64,000 bases of DNA from Myxococcales bacterium (GCA_016712525.1 JADJQX010000001.1:1-64000), one strand, 5' to 3'. Counted from the first letter of the stretch, positions 53,236-62,726 are shown. A program made the numbers and translations. Notes: a model not told the origin generated them from the sequence alone.

Positions 53236-55415
53236 GCGACGATGCGCCCTTCCAAGAGGGCGCCGTCGTCGAGCACGGCGCGCACCATCGACTCGTTCGC
53301 CGAGAGCGCGACGACGTTGGCCTGCGTCGGGAGCTCCCCGGTCATGCGCAGCCACGAGCCCGCGCTCCGCCGCACGAGCCTCGCCGAGGCGGAGCCGGCC
53401 CAAGCCGAGCCGTCAGGAGCGACCGAGAGGCAGACGAGATCCCGTGTAGTCTGCACGGCTTCGAGCTGCCCCGCGCGGCGCTCGTTCACGAGGAGCGCGT
53501 GCCCACCCGCCCCCACCGTGACGGCTTGGCCATCGGGGAGGGACGAGATCGCATAGAGATTTCCGTGGCAGAGGGTGCCGATGAGCTCGCCGCGATCGGC
53601 GTGGATGCGCACGAGCGCGCCGCGATCGCCGCACGCGAGCACCTCGTTCCCGACCACGGCGACCCCGAGGAGCCTCGACGCGTCGGGGCATTCGACGAAC
53701 GGATCGAGACGACCTTGGGCGAGGCGCACGGCGACGCCGGCGGTCGCGCCGAGGGGGACGCTCCGCGTGAGGCTCCCGCGGTACGGCTCCTCGCCGACGA
53801 GCCACACGGAGCCGTCCGGCGCGCGGCCCGCCCCACAAAATTCGACGCCCGGGCGCGCCACCGGGACACGGGTCACCGTGCCTCGCGGAGACACGACGGC
53901 GACGAGCGAGCCGTGCCCGTAGAGCACGATGTCGCGCCCATCGGCCCAAAACGCGCCGCGGATCGCGCGAGGATCGATGTCCCGTGGCAACGCGATCGGC
54001 TGCCACAACCCACGGTCCCACACGAGCGCGCCCACGGCGCCGACCGCCGCGACCTCACCCGACGACGCGATCGCCGCCGCGCGCAGACCGAGCGGGCGCG
54101 GAGGCCGAGCGACGACGGCGAATTTCCACGACGAAGGCTGCGATGCCACGGTCTCCGAGAAGCGCAGAGGGCGCCCGTACGGGAGCGTGTCGAGGTTGTC
54201 GACTTTCTGGGAGAGGGGCGGCCCCGACGGAGACACGACGGGAACGAACGCGGGCGGCTCGTGCGAGGCCGCGGCGAACGAGCGCTGCTCCCCCGTGCCG
54301 GGGCCGAGCGACGCGAGCGAACGCTGCTCGCCGGTGCCCGCGCCGAGCGACGCGAGCGAACGCTGCTCGCCGGTGACGATGCCCGGATCGGTGGGCGCCG
54401 TGGCCTCGAACGGGGACACGAGGCTACGAGGCACGTTCTCGGCGTCTTCGATGGGGGCGAGGGCCGCGTCGAGCTCGTTCACGAACGTGCGCACCCCGTC
54501 GTACCTGTGGGCAGGATCGGCGGCGAGCCCCTTCGCGAGCACGGCGTCGATCGCGGCGAGCTTCTCGGGTCGACGCGCGAGCTCACGCGGGAGCGCCGTC
54601 TGGATCCGCACGAGCGAAGGCCGCGGCCCGTTCAACATGCGAGTGACCACGACGAGCGGATTTTCGCCGTCGCTGAAGGGAAAGGCGGGCCTGCCCGAGA
54701 GCATCTCGTACGCCACGGCCGCGAGGGAGAACACGTCCGTGCGGGGCGAAACCCGCTGATTTCCGCGCTCGTATTGCTCGGGCGGGGCGTACCCGATCGA
54801 GGCCCCGGCGAGCGAAGCCGTGCGCACGAGGTTCAGCTCGGCGAGCTTCACGAGGCCGAAGTCGGTGACCTTGGCCACCTCTTGGCCGCCCTCGGTCGAG
54901 AGCAAAATGTTCGAGGGCTTGAGATCGCGGTGCACGACCTTCTGTTGGTGCACGGTCTCGAGGCCTTGCCCCACGTGGCGGAGGATGCGCCTCACCCTCA
55001 CGACCGCGAGCGCTCCCGAGGTCCGTAGCACCTGCTCGAGCGAAGGGCCGTTCACGAACTCGAGCACGGTGAACGGGAGCGCGATCGTCTGCCCGGCGAA
55101 CGGCACCTGCGCGACGGCGTGATCGTAGAACCGGACGACGTGCGGGTTCGGCTGCATCGACAGCATGCGGAGCACGTCGGCTTCTTGTTGGAACCGGCGC
55201 AGCGCCTCGAGGCTCACGGTGTCGGGGCGCAGCACCTTCGCGAGCACCACCACGCCCTCGGGGTGGTTCCACCGCGCGCGAAAGGCCCACCCCTGGCCCC
55301 CTTCGCCCACACAATCGCGCAGGTGGTAGGTCACTCGCCCCGTGCCCACGAGCGCTTGCCCCGAGAGCGAGTCTCTCAGGGTCACGGAGGCCGGCGGTGC
55401 CCCTTTTTTGGCCAT
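53232..55415 (-). CDS. Ser/Thr protein kinase with beta-propeller C-terminus
   Basis: 727 residues. Kinase: glycine loop VGEGGQGWAF (36-45), K60 (VVLAKVL), HRDLKPSN (162-169), DFG (185-187). No transmembrane segment is evident. Residues 348-380 hold three tandem copies of the TGEQRSLASLG unit. The last ~300 residues are WD/NHL-like propeller strands (GRPLRFSETVASQPSSWKFA, then VSPRGTVTRVPVARPGVEFC, SLTRSVPLGATAGVAVRLAQ). The propeller probably senses a ligand or binds partners. Coupled to the metallophosphoesterase by a 4-bp overlap. Confidence 0.9.
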   Translation of the reverse strand: MAKKGAPPASVTLRDSLSGQALVGTGRVTYHLRDCVGEGGQGWAFRARWNHPEGVVVLAKVLRPDTVSLEALRRFQQEADVLRMLSMQPNPHVVRFYDHAVAQVPFAGQTIALPFTVLEFVNGPSLEQVLRTSGALAVVRVRRILRHVGQGLETVHQQKVVHRDLKPSNILLSTEGGQEVAKVTDFGLVKLAELNLVRTASLAGASIGYAPPEQYERGNQRVSPRTDVFSLAAVAYEMLSGRPAFPFSDGENPLVVVTRMLNGPRPSLVRIQTALPRELARRPEKLAAIDAVLAKGLAADPAHRYDGVRTFVNELDAALAPIEDAENVPRSLVSPFEATAPTDPGIVTGEQRSLASLGAGTGEQRSLASLGPGTGEQRSFAAASHEPPAFVPVVSPSGPPLSQKVDNLDTLPYGRPLRFSETVASQPSSWKFAVVARPPRPLGLRAAAIASSGEVAAVGAVGALVWDRGLWQPIALPRDIDPRAIRGAFWADGRDIVLYGHGSLVAVVSPRGTVTRVPVARPGVEFCGAGRAPDGSVWLVGEEPYRGSLTRSVPLGATAGVAVRLAQGRLDPFVECPDASRLLGVAVVGNEVLACGDRGALVRIHADRGELIGTLCHGNLYAISSLPDGQAVTVGAGGHALLVNERRAGQLEAVQTTRDLVCLSVAPDGSAWAGSASARLVRRSAGSWLRMTGELPTQANVVALSANESMVRAVLDDGALLEGRIVA

Positions 55416-55449
55416 ACCCCGCAGAATAGCCGCGGCGGGGAAATCCCAC

Positions 55450-55489
55450 ACCAAAAGCAAAGGCCACGTCTCCTGAGAAACGTGACCTT
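55450..55489 (-). terminator. rho-independent terminator of trxA
   Basis: On the minus strand, AAGGTCACGT and ACGTGGCCTT form a stem (one G-T pair) around TTCTCAGGAG, then TGCTTTTGG. It lies 36 bp after the trxA stop. Confidence 0.7.
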
Positions 55490-55524
55490 CGAAAAATGAC
55501 CGCTCGAGGCGGCTCGGCAGGCGT

Positions 55525-55848
55525 TCAGCCCTCGAGCATCTTGATGAGGGTCTCTTTGTTGGTGACGCCGACGTGCTGGCCGGCCTTGGAGCCGCCCTTG
55601 AACACGAGCACGGTGGGCACGCTGCGCACGCCGAAGCGCTGGGTGACCTTGGGGGCGTCGTCGATGTCGAGCTTGGCGACCTTGTATTTGCCGACGTTCT
55701 CGTCGGCGATCTTCTCGACGATGGGCGCGAGCATCTTGCAGGGGCCACACCAGGTCGCCGTGAAGTCGACGAGCACGGGGATCGGCGAGCTTACCACCTC
55801 CGCGTCGAAGTTATCGTCGGTGAGCTCGATCACGTTCTTTCCGGCCAT
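55525..55848 (-). CDS. trxA: thioredoxin
   Basis: 107 residues. The active site is WCGPCK (residues 33-38), with VLVDFTATWCGPCKMLAPIV before it, the cis-proline in RSVPTVLVFKGG, and the C-terminal helix NKETLIKMLEG. This is a standard cytoplasmic thioredoxin reducing disulphides. Start ATG 55848 with GGAG 10 bp upstream. A clear terminator follows. Confidence 0.95.
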   Translation of the reverse strand: MAGKNVIELTDDNFDAEVVSSPIPVLVDFTATWCGPCKMLAPIVEKIADENVGKYKVAKLDIDDAPKVTQRFGVRSVPTVLVFKGGSKAGQHVGVTNKETLIKMLEG

Positions 55849-56096
55849 GAGGAAGACTCCTTGGGATGCGTGGGGCGTGGGCAGAAGCGCGCGCGGCGAA
55901 CGCGCGACGACTTTTGCGATCGCGGGCACCTTGCCCGGCGACGACCGCTTCCCGAAGGTAAGCAAGGCCTCTCCGAAAATCCACCGGGTCGGCGTGCGAA
56001 ATCGTGGGGCCGGGCAAACCTCTGCCCTTTCCGGTCCGGCACGACGAAAGGCCCGTGCGGCGCGGCGCGCTCGGCTACCCTCGGGCGGCCCGCCCC

Positions 56097-56765
56097 ATGC
56101 CTCGTCGCCCGCCGACCCCGAAGCCCAAGGCTCGACCCGACTCCCCGCGCGCCGCGAAGGCCGCGGCCCCGAAGCGCCGCACGCAGGCCGAGCGCCGCGA
56201 GACCACGCGCCGCGAGCTCATCGAGGCCACCATCAAGTCGTTCTCCGACGTGGGCTTCACGAACACCACGGTGGCCACGATCGCCGAGCGCTGTTCCATG
56301 TCGCGGGGCGCGCTCTTCGGCCATTTTCCCACGCTCTTCGACCTGACCACCGCCGCCGTCGAGGAGATGTTCGCCCGCCTCCGGCACCACGTGATCGACT
56401 ACGCGAGCCGCACCGAGAACCGCTCGCCGAGCGCCGCGTTGCCCGAGCTCTGGCGCATCTACAAGAGCCCCGAGATGCAGATCCTCCAGCAGGCGCTCGC
56501 CGAGGCCGCGGTGAGCCCCGAGCTCGCGGCGAGGCTCGTGCCCGCGCTCGAGGCCCACGAGAAGGCCACCCTCATGGCCGCCCGCGCGTGGTTCCCCGAG
56601 GCCGCGAAGAACCCGAGCTTCGACGCGCTCTGCACCGCGCTCCTCTGCTTCTTCCAAGGGGCGTCGCTCCTGCGGCTCGTCGACACCTCGGGCCGACGCG
56701 AGCGCGAGCTCTTCGAGCTCATGACCGGGCTCGCGGATCTCGGCGTCGCCCTAGCAGCCCGTTGA
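56097..56765 (+). CDS. TetR-family regulator whose stop lies in MITE copy 3
   Basis: 222 residues from the ATG at 56097. After a Pro/Lys-rich head comes the TetR helix-turn-helix (ELIEATIKSFSDVGFTNTTV, then ATIAERCSMSRGALFGHFP). The rest is the all-helical ligand domain. The reading frame ends LAAR-stop at 56763, inside the left inverted repeat of MITE copy 3. The sequence after the element (APPRGNDAR-stop) restores a plausible natural end. Divergent partner is not obvious. Confidence 0.85.
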   Translation: MPRRPPTPKPKARPDSPRAAKAAAPKRRTQAERRETTRRELIEATIKSFSDVGFTNTTVATIAERCSMSRGALFGHFPTLFDLTTAAVEEMFARLRHHVIDYASRTENRSPSAALPELWRIYKSPEMQILQQALAEAAVSPELAARLVPALEAHEKATLMAARAWFPEAAKNPSFDALCTALLCFFQGASLLRLVDTSGRRERELFELMTGLADLGVALAAR

Positions 56766-56956
56766 TCTTCTCCCGTCGGCCGCTCGCCGCCGCATCCCGA
56801 CCGCCATCGTTGCGATCCTGCGGTGCGTCCCCCGTCGGGGACTTCCAAGGGTCGTCCTCACCTACAAAAGTAGGCTCCGGGCGCTCCTCGGATCGCGCCT
56901 CGGCGGGTCGGGCGCGGACGTCGAACGGCCTCGGTCCGAAAATCAACGGGCTGCTG
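56752..56956. mobile_element. MITE copy 3 (205 bp, inverted)
   Basis: Left end TAGCAGCCCGTTGATCTTC at 56752, right end GAAAATCAACGGGCTGCTG at 56938-56956. The body is the reverse complement of copy 1, including GTCCCC palindrome and CACCTACAAAAGTAGG. It lies at the 3' end of the TetR gene and takes over its stop codon. Confidence 0.85.
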
Positions 56957-57056
56957 GCGCCGCCCCGAGGGAACGACGCGCGCTGACGGGCTATAAATGC
57001 CCGAAACTACGGATATTTCTGACCAATGACCCGCACGTCCCGAGCGGGAGAACGGG

Positions 57057-58532
57057 TCAGCGGCACACGATCGTGGAGCCTGGGCCGTTCGGCCCCGCGC
57101 ACACCTTCGGGCTCGCGCACTGCTGGCCTCCGACGATGCTGCCGTTCTTGCAGGCGTACGCGCCGAACGCCGCGAGCTCGCTGCAGTAGAGGCCGTCGAC
57201 CTTGCCGACGCAGGTGTCCTTCGCGTTGGGGGTGCAGGTGTTGGCGTTGCCGACGAAGTAGTGAGGGTCCGACTTGATGGGCCTCAGCGTGAGCAGATCC
57301 TTCGAGACCGAGGGGAAGCCGAGGCCCGGGACCTGGAGGCGACCGCCGGCATCGATGCGCAGGCCGTGCTGCTCCCAGAGCGCGAACCCTCCGCCCACGT
57401 CGCCTCCGTTGCCGACGGTGACGCACGCTTCGCCGGTGAGCTGCGCGTACGGACCGAGCTTGACCTCGAAGCCGGCCGCGTCGAACGCGAGCAAGCTCAC
57501 CACGGCCTGCACGGTGCACTCGCCGGTCATTCCGGCCTTGGCGGTGACGCCGAGGAACTGGTGCTGCGCGCTCAAGGTGGGAGGCTCGTTCACGACCTGG
57601 ATGTCGGTGCCGCCGTCGTAGACGAAGCCGGCGGCCGCGTGCCCACGGAGCTCGAGGCGGCTCGTGGCGGAGACCTCGCCGGTGACCGTGAGGGTGCACC
57701 GGAGCTCGGGCCGAAGGCGCACCGTCATGGGGATCGGGCCGGACACGGGGATCGCGACGCTCGGGCCTTCCCAGCGTTTGTCGAGCGCGCCGCCCTGCGA
57801 CGAGGCCGCCGAAACCACCTTCACGCCGTAGCGGAAATCGGCCGCGACGAGCGGGTCGAAATCGACGCGGGCGCTCGCGCGTTTGACGCCATAGGGGATG
57901 CCCAGGGCCTTTCGGAGCTTGAGCTCGCCGGTGAATTTCGTGCCGAGCGAGATCTTCGCGTTCGACACGCCGACGACGGGGCGAAACTTCACCTTCGGGT
58001 CGGGGTCGGCCTCGTACTCGCCGCCGAACGTGGTCGAGCCGTTGGCGACGCCGCTCGGTGTGGGCGCCTTGGTCTGCACGCCAGGCGCGGGCTCGTCGCC
58101 GAAGATCGACGGGGTGCCACCTTCGCCCCACACGAGATCACCCTCGGACAAGAGCTGATCGAGGTACGCGGGCTCGGTCACGAGGACGGCCTCTTCGCCC
58201 ACCGTCTTCACCTCGACGACCTTGCGCAAGAAGCCGTACGGGTTCTCGGTGTTGGCCGCGGAGGCCGAACGGTTCGACGCGAGGATCGTTCCCGGGACGA
58301 CGCGCGCGAGCACCTCGGCCGAGGCGCCGCTGCGAGGGACACGGATCTCGTTCGCCGAGACCTTCGCCACGTCGGCGAACGTTTGAGGGGCGCGTACGGC
58401 CTCGGGGCGGAACGCGACGGGCACGGGCGCGGTGAAGTCGACCGAGTCGAGCGCGGGAGGATCTTCGACCCCACCGCACGCCGCGATCCCCAGCGACACG
58501 ACCCCGAGCCCCGCGACGACGAACCTTCGCAT
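57057..58532 (-). CDS. large lipoprotein of unknown function
   Basis: 491 residues, ATG 58532. Lipobox VSLGIAACGGVED. The rest is beta-rich with many Gly/Val strands (KISLGTKFTGELKLRKALGI, MTVRLRPELRCTLTVTGEVS) and a Cys-rich C-terminal module (CTPNAKDTCVG, LYCSELAAFGAYACKNGSIV, QQCASPKVCAG). It may be an outer-surface protein. No enzymatic motif recognised. Confidence 0.75.
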   Translation of the reverse strand: MRRFVVAGLGVVSLGIAACGGVEDPPALDSVDFTAPVPVAFRPEAVRAPQTFADVAKVSANEIRVPRSGASAEVLARVVPGTILASNRSASAANTENPYGFLRKVVEVKTVGEEAVLVTEPAYLDQLLSEGDLVWGEGGTPSIFGDEPAPGVQTKAPTPSGVANGSTTFGGEYEADPDPKVKFRPVVGVSNAKISLGTKFTGELKLRKALGIPYGVKRASARVDFDPLVAADFRYGVKVVSAASSQGGALDKRWEGPSVAIPVSGPIPMTVRLRPELRCTLTVTGEVSATSRLELRGHAAAGFVYDGGTDIQVVNEPPTLSAQHQFLGVTAKAGMTGECTVQAVVSLLAFDAAGFEVKLGPYAQLTGEACVTVGNGGDVGGGFALWEQHGLRIDAGGRLQVPGLGFPSVSKDLLTLRPIKSDPHYFVGNANTCTPNAKDTCVGKVDGLYCSELAAFGAYACKNGSIVGGQQCASPKVCAGPNGPGSTIVCR

Positions 58533-58777
58533 GGGACCGAGCGTGCCACGAGGCCCCGAGGGCGGCAACGGCGAGCGACCGTTCGGTACGGGATTTTCAG
58601 ACACCTCGAGGCCACGGGAGGGCATGGAAACGAGGCCCTCGGTGGGCCACGAGGGATCCTGGTCTCTCGACGTACCACGACATATGTACCCATCGGTCGA
58701 CATCCATCGCTGGCCGCGCGCGCGCGAAATCGCCGAGCGCGACGGGACGACGGCCTCGGCTGCTAAGCTCGGAGAGA

Positions 58778-59806
58778 GTGCCCCGCCCGCCGAGCCCCAC
58801 CCCACCGACGCCCTCGCTGCTCGCGGCCGTGATGGTGACGGCGCTCGGGCTCGCCTCTGGCGCGTGCACCCCCGAGGTCGTGCCCACGAAGACGCCGACG
58901 TGCCCCGCGGGCCCGTGCGAGCGCCCGAAGCCCACCCGGCCCGCTCGGCGCGCGCGCCTCGAGTACGAGGTCGAAGGGCGCCCTTTCCGCCTCCCCGTGG
59001 TGCGCGCCACGGTGGGTGGTGCACCGACGTTGCTCCTCGTGGACACGGGCGCAAGCTCCCACGTGCTCACACGGTGGCTCGCCAAGAAGGCCAAGCTCAC
59101 GGTCGACGACCAAGGAGATCGCAGCCTCGATCACGCGGGGCGCGCGGTGGCGAGCCTTCGCACGTCGGCGCCGAAGATCGTGGTCGACGGATGGGGCCCG
59201 CTCGAGGATCGCCCGACCCTCGTCATCGACGTGCCCGAGGCGCTCGAGCGGCTCGGCATCGGGGGATTTCTGTCGCCGCAGAGCCTCGGGGGCACGGTGG
59301 TGCTCGATCTCCTGCGTGGCGAGCTCCGCGACACGACGAGCCCGGGCGAAGAGAAGGGCGCGCTCGCCGAGTGGGCCACGTTCTCGAGGCCCGAGCCCAA
59401 GTCGCTCCCCGAGCCGGTCGCGTGCGCCGATCCGGCGAGTCTCTTGCCGGCGCTCACGTTCGTCCTTCCCGCGCGCATCGGCGACGAAGCCGTCTCGCTG
59501 CTCGTGGACACGGGGGCGCAGCGCACGGACCTCTTCGCGACGTCGCCCGCGGGGAAGGCCCTCGCGCCTCGCGCCGAGCCGGGAGAGCCGCTCATCTTGG
59601 CCGCAGGCAAGGTCGAGTCGAAGGTGCTGCGCGGCACGTCGCTCGCCGTGGGCGACGTGAAGGCCGAGGTCGACGTGGGGATCCTGCCCGGCGCGAGCAC
59701 CCCCTCGTGCCCACGCGACGGGGTGCTCGGCATGGACGCCCTCCGGAGGTGCGTGCTCGTGATCGGCCAAGGCACCTTCCACGGACGATGCCTCGGGCCT
59801 CCGTGA
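58778..59806 (+). CDS. tandem retropepsin-like aspartyl protease lipoprotein
   Basis: 342 residues from a GTG at 58778. A signal sequence with SGACTPEVV gives a lipoprotein. Two protease half-domains each keep the catalytic DTGA: LLLVDTGASSHVLTRW (about residue 90) and SLLVDTGAQRTDLFAT (about residue 245). Between them lies a linker with GFLSPQSLGGTVVLDLLRG. Two DTGA copies in one chain could form an intramolecular dimer like eukaryotic pepsins. Substrate unknown. Confidence 0.82.
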   Translation: MPRPPSPTPPTPSLLAAVMVTALGLASGACTPEVVPTKTPTCPAGPCERPKPTRPARRARLEYEVEGRPFRLPVVRATVGGAPTLLLVDTGASSHVLTRWLAKKAKLTVDDQGDRSLDHAGRAVASLRTSAPKIVVDGWGPLEDRPTLVIDVPEALERLGIGGFLSPQSLGGTVVLDLLRGELRDTTSPGEEKGALAEWATFSRPEPKSLPEPVACADPASLLPALTFVLPARIGDEAVSLLVDTGAQRTDLFATSPAGKALAPRAEPGEPLILAAGKVESKVLRGTSLAVGDVKAEVDVGILPGASTPSCPRDGVLGMDALRRCVLVIGQGTFHGRCLGPP

Positions 59807-59819
59807 GGGCGCGAGCCCG

Positions 59820-60695
59820 TCAGTACCGGTAGAGCGCGACGATCTCGCGCGAGACGCCGCTCGTCACGTGGAGGCGCGCGCAGGTCGCGGCGGCGTGGAG
59901 CTCGGCGCGCTGCCCGAGCAGTCCCTGGAGGTCGTCGTAGCGGTTCGGTGCAGGGGCAAAATCCCAAACGTAAATGATGGGATACGTGTTCACCATCGGC
60001 GTCGCGCCGAACGAGAAGACGACCCCACGAGCGCTCGCGTTCGCGTCGTGTTGGTAGTCGGACGTGTGCCTCACCGAGAAGCGCGGCTGACCGCTCTGCG
60101 TGTAGAGTACAAGGTGCGTCGAGAACGCGAACGTCTTGTAGTCGGTGACGACGCCGCCCGAGTACGTGAGGAGCGCCTGCGTGTGAGGGACGGGCGCGCC
60201 CCACGGACCGCAGGTGGCCGGGTCGGCGCCCGTGCACGTACGATCGCGCCGCATGAGCGTGGCGTCGGCGAGCTTCAGTCGAGGCGCGCCGCCGAGCTTC
60301 GCGAGGGCCATCGCGGCGTCGATCGCGGGGCCGTCGCAGCTCCTCGGGTCGAACGGATCGGTGATCACCGGAGGCGCCGCGTCGACCACGTTCGCGTCCG
60401 CCACGCCCCCATCGCCGGGGCTCGCGTCGTCCGCGCTCGCGTCGTTCGCGCTCGCGTCGTCCGCGCTCGCGTCGACCGCGCTCCCATCACGAAGGCCCGC
60501 GTCGAACGCGCTCGCGTCGGAGCCCGGGCTCGCGTCGACCGCGCTCGTCGCGCCGTCGCTCGAGGTGCTCGCGTCGGAGCCCGTGCCCGCTCCGCCGTCG
60601 GCGCTCTCTTCGGACGAGCCCCCACCGCACGCGCCAGCGGCCGCCGCAACGACGAGGGACACGACGATGGGCCATCGAGAGAGGGGCAGGTTCAC
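59820..60695 (-). CDS. Asp/Ala-repeat lipoprotein
   Basis: 291 residues from a GTG at 60695. Lipobox AAAAGACGGG. Residues about 35-95 are a low-complexity Asp/Ala/Ser tract (SADGGAGTGSDAS, DASADDASANDASADDAS), followed by a beta-rich domain (RSCDGPAIDAAMALAKLGGA, VVFSFGATPMVNTYPIIYVW). Function unknown. The Asp/Ala tract probably acts as a flexible, negatively charged spacer to the membrane. Confidence 0.75.
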   Translation of the reverse strand: MNLPLSRWPIVVSLVVAAAAGACGGGSSEESADGGAGTGSDASTSSDGATSAVDASPGSDASAFDAGLRDGSAVDASADDASANDASADDASPGDGGVADANVVDAAPPVITDPFDPRSCDGPAIDAAMALAKLGGAPRLKLADATLMRRDRTCTGADPATCGPWGAPVPHTQALLTYSGGVVTDYKTFAFSTHLVLYTQSGQPRFSVRHTSDYQHDANASARGVVFSFGATPMVNTYPIIYVWDFAPAPNRYDDLQGLLGQRAELHAAATCARLHVTSGVSREIVALYRY

Positions 60696-60858
60696 GGTCT
60701 CAGGGTATACGCGCCGCGGCCCACGAGCTTCCCCGAGGCCCCTGACATGGCGCGCCGGGGAGGTGCCGAGCTGTGCCACAGCGCCGCCCAAGGCATCTCG
60801 TAACCACCTGGAACCACTGACATTTGAGCACGGCACACGGCGTGCTTATCGCGCGGTC

Positions 60859-62118
60859 ATGCCTTCGTCGAAGCTCGTGCTCGCAGGTCTCGTCCTCACC
60901 CTCCTCGGCGCCGGCGCGTGCACGTCGGAGACCCCGAACAACGCCGCCGCCGCGGCCGATCGTGCGTCGGCCACGCCGCTGCCTTCGGATCAGGCGAGCC
61001 TGCTCGGGAGCTTCGAGGCCCCGCTCCGCGTCGAGAGCTCGCCGTACGGCGCCACGCGCGGTCGCATGCGCGTCGACCTCGTCAACCAAGACGGGAAGCT
61101 CGCCGTGTTCCTCCACGGCGCGGCCTTCTACGACTCGACCCTGGTCCGGGCCCGGGTGGACAGCATCGACGCGGGCGACGTGAAGGGCGAGGTCGTGCTC
61201 CAACGTCAGCCCTACACGTTCACCCTCGCGCGCACGCCCGACGGCACGCCTGGCTCGATCGCCTTGACCGGCCCCGGAGTGCCTCCGACCACCTTCCAAG
61301 GGCCGCTCGAGGCCGACACGACCGAGCCCACGCTCGCCGGAAGAGAGAACGCGTCCGCGCCGTGGGAGCCCGGGATCGTGCGCTTCAGCGAGGGCGTCCT
61401 CCCCGAGGACGTGCGGGTCACGCCGAACGGAACGCTCGACGTCCGCGCGCTCGCCCCGGCCGCGGGCACCCCCTGGGCGTTCGGCCTCTCGTACCGCTTG
61501 GCGCTCTCGTCCGCGTGGGACACGCCATCGCAAGCGTCCTTCGAGGTCTCCGTGAAGGACCCGACGGGCAACTCTCTCGTCAACGGCACGGTCCAGGTCG
61601 GGAGCGCGCCCTTGCCCAAGGCTCGCAGCCGGTTCGATTTTGCCGTGGATACGCCGACTTACCCCGCGGTGGCGCCGCGCCTGCTCGGCGACTGCGAGGG
61701 CGCGGCGCAGTGCCTCCGGGTCTCGCAAGGCTCGAAATTCGGCCTCCGCGTGGCTCCCGGCGCGAGCAAGCTCCGCATCCGCTACGCGCTCCGCGCCGGC
61801 TCGTTCGAGGGCACGGCACCGAAGACCACCGTCAATCTGACCGCGTTCGTGGCCCCGGGCGACGCGACCGAGCCCGTCGAGACGAAGCCCCTCGAGGTCA
61901 CGTGGAGCACCCTCCCCCAGGCCACCGAGACCCGCGCGTTCGCCACGGGCTGGGCCGACATGATCGTCACCTTGCCTCGCCCTGCCGCCGAGACCGGCGT
62001 CACCGTCCGCTTCGACGGAGAGCCTCGCGAGCCCGTCGCGGCCGATCCGAACAACCCGTTCGCGCCCGTCAAAGCGCGCCACATGGTGATGCTCGTCAAA
62101 GAGGCCGTCGCCGAGTGA
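60859..62118 (+). CDS. large beta-rich lipoprotein
   Basis: 419 residues, ATG 60859. Lipobox LGAGACTSETP. The body is beta-rich with regular strands (FEAPLRVESSPYGATRGRMR, then LVRARVDSIDAGDVKGEVVL, WEPGIVRFSEGVLPEDVRV). No catalytic motif. It may be an adhesin-like or structural surface protein. Convergent with the DUF2325-type gene, 15 bp apart. Confidence 0.72.
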   Translation: MPSSKLVLAGLVLTLLGAGACTSETPNNAAAAADRASATPLPSDQASLLGSFEAPLRVESSPYGATRGRMRVDLVNQDGKLAVFLHGAAFYDSTLVRARVDSIDAGDVKGEVVLQRQPYTFTLARTPDGTPGSIALTGPGVPPTTFQGPLEADTTEPTLAGRENASAPWEPGIVRFSEGVLPEDVRVTPNGTLDVRALAPAAGTPWAFGLSYRLALSSAWDTPSQASFEVSVKDPTGNSLVNGTVQVGSAPLPKARSRFDFAVDTPTYPAVAPRLLGDCEGAAQCLRVSQGSKFGLRVAPGASKLRIRYALRAGSFEGTAPKTTVNLTAFVAPGDATEPVETKPLEVTWSTLPQATETRAFATGWADMIVTLPRPAAETGVTVRFDGEPREPVAADPNNPFAPVKARHMVMLVKEAVAE

Positions 62119-62133
62119 CGTCGCGCGCGTAGG

Positions 62134-62475
62134 TCACGCGGCGCGGTCGTGCGAGAGCTCGAGCGCCGCCGCGCGCACCGCGGATACGGAGCCCGTGCGC
62201 AGGTAGACGACCTTGGTGCCGTCGTCGGCGAGGTCTTTCACGCTGTCGCGGAGCGAGTGCGACACCATGCTCACGACGACGAAGATGGCGGCGACGCGGC
62301 CGAGCGAACGGCGCGCCCCCGGGGGGACACGCTTTTCGAAGTGGCGCACGCGGAGGCCGCGCTCTTCGAGGGCCTCGCGGTAGCGGTCGAAGAGACCTCC
62401 GTTGCCGCCGACGAGGACGACGGTGGACTCGGTCTCGGGAGAGGGGCTCGGGGTGCGGGGGGTGGGCTTGCTCAT
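62134..62475 (-). CDS. DUF2325-type protein
   Basis: 113 residues from the ATG at 62475. The pattern VVLVGGNGGLFDRYREALEE, then RVRHFEKRVPPGARRSLGR and AAIFVVVSMVSHSLRDSVKD matches DUF2325. These are small Rossmann-like proteins of unknown function often near cofactor or DNA-damage genes. No signal peptide. AAAGGAGAG precedes the start. Confidence 0.72.
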   Translation of the reverse strand: MSKPTPRTPSPSPETESTVVLVGGNGGLFDRYREALEERGLRVRHFEKRVPPGARRSLGRVAAIFVVVSMVSHSLRDSVKDLADDGTKVVYLRTGSVSAVRAAALELSHDRAA

Positions 62476-62726
62476 GCCCTCTCCTTTCGCAAGAGCGGCG
62501 CCAACCGTTTCGCCCTGCATTTTCCCAGGTTTTGCGTGCCCGCACGGGTATTCCCGAAACGGTGTCGCAAGATGGGGGCGTGGTCGTCGCCGATCGCGAC
62601 AGGTTGTCAACGGCGGGCGCCGTTCGCGGCAGGGCGACGCGGGCGGCTCACGCGCGTGGCCGAGACGGTGCAGCGCGATCCCCTACGATTTCCAGCCGAT
62701 TGTCAGCTTGGCAGCGTGCGCGTGGG
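62476..62726. other. 251-bp intergenic region
   Basis: Between two minus-strand genes. No coding or clear regulatory signal. It may contain the promoter for the DUF2325-type gene. Confidence 0.4.
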
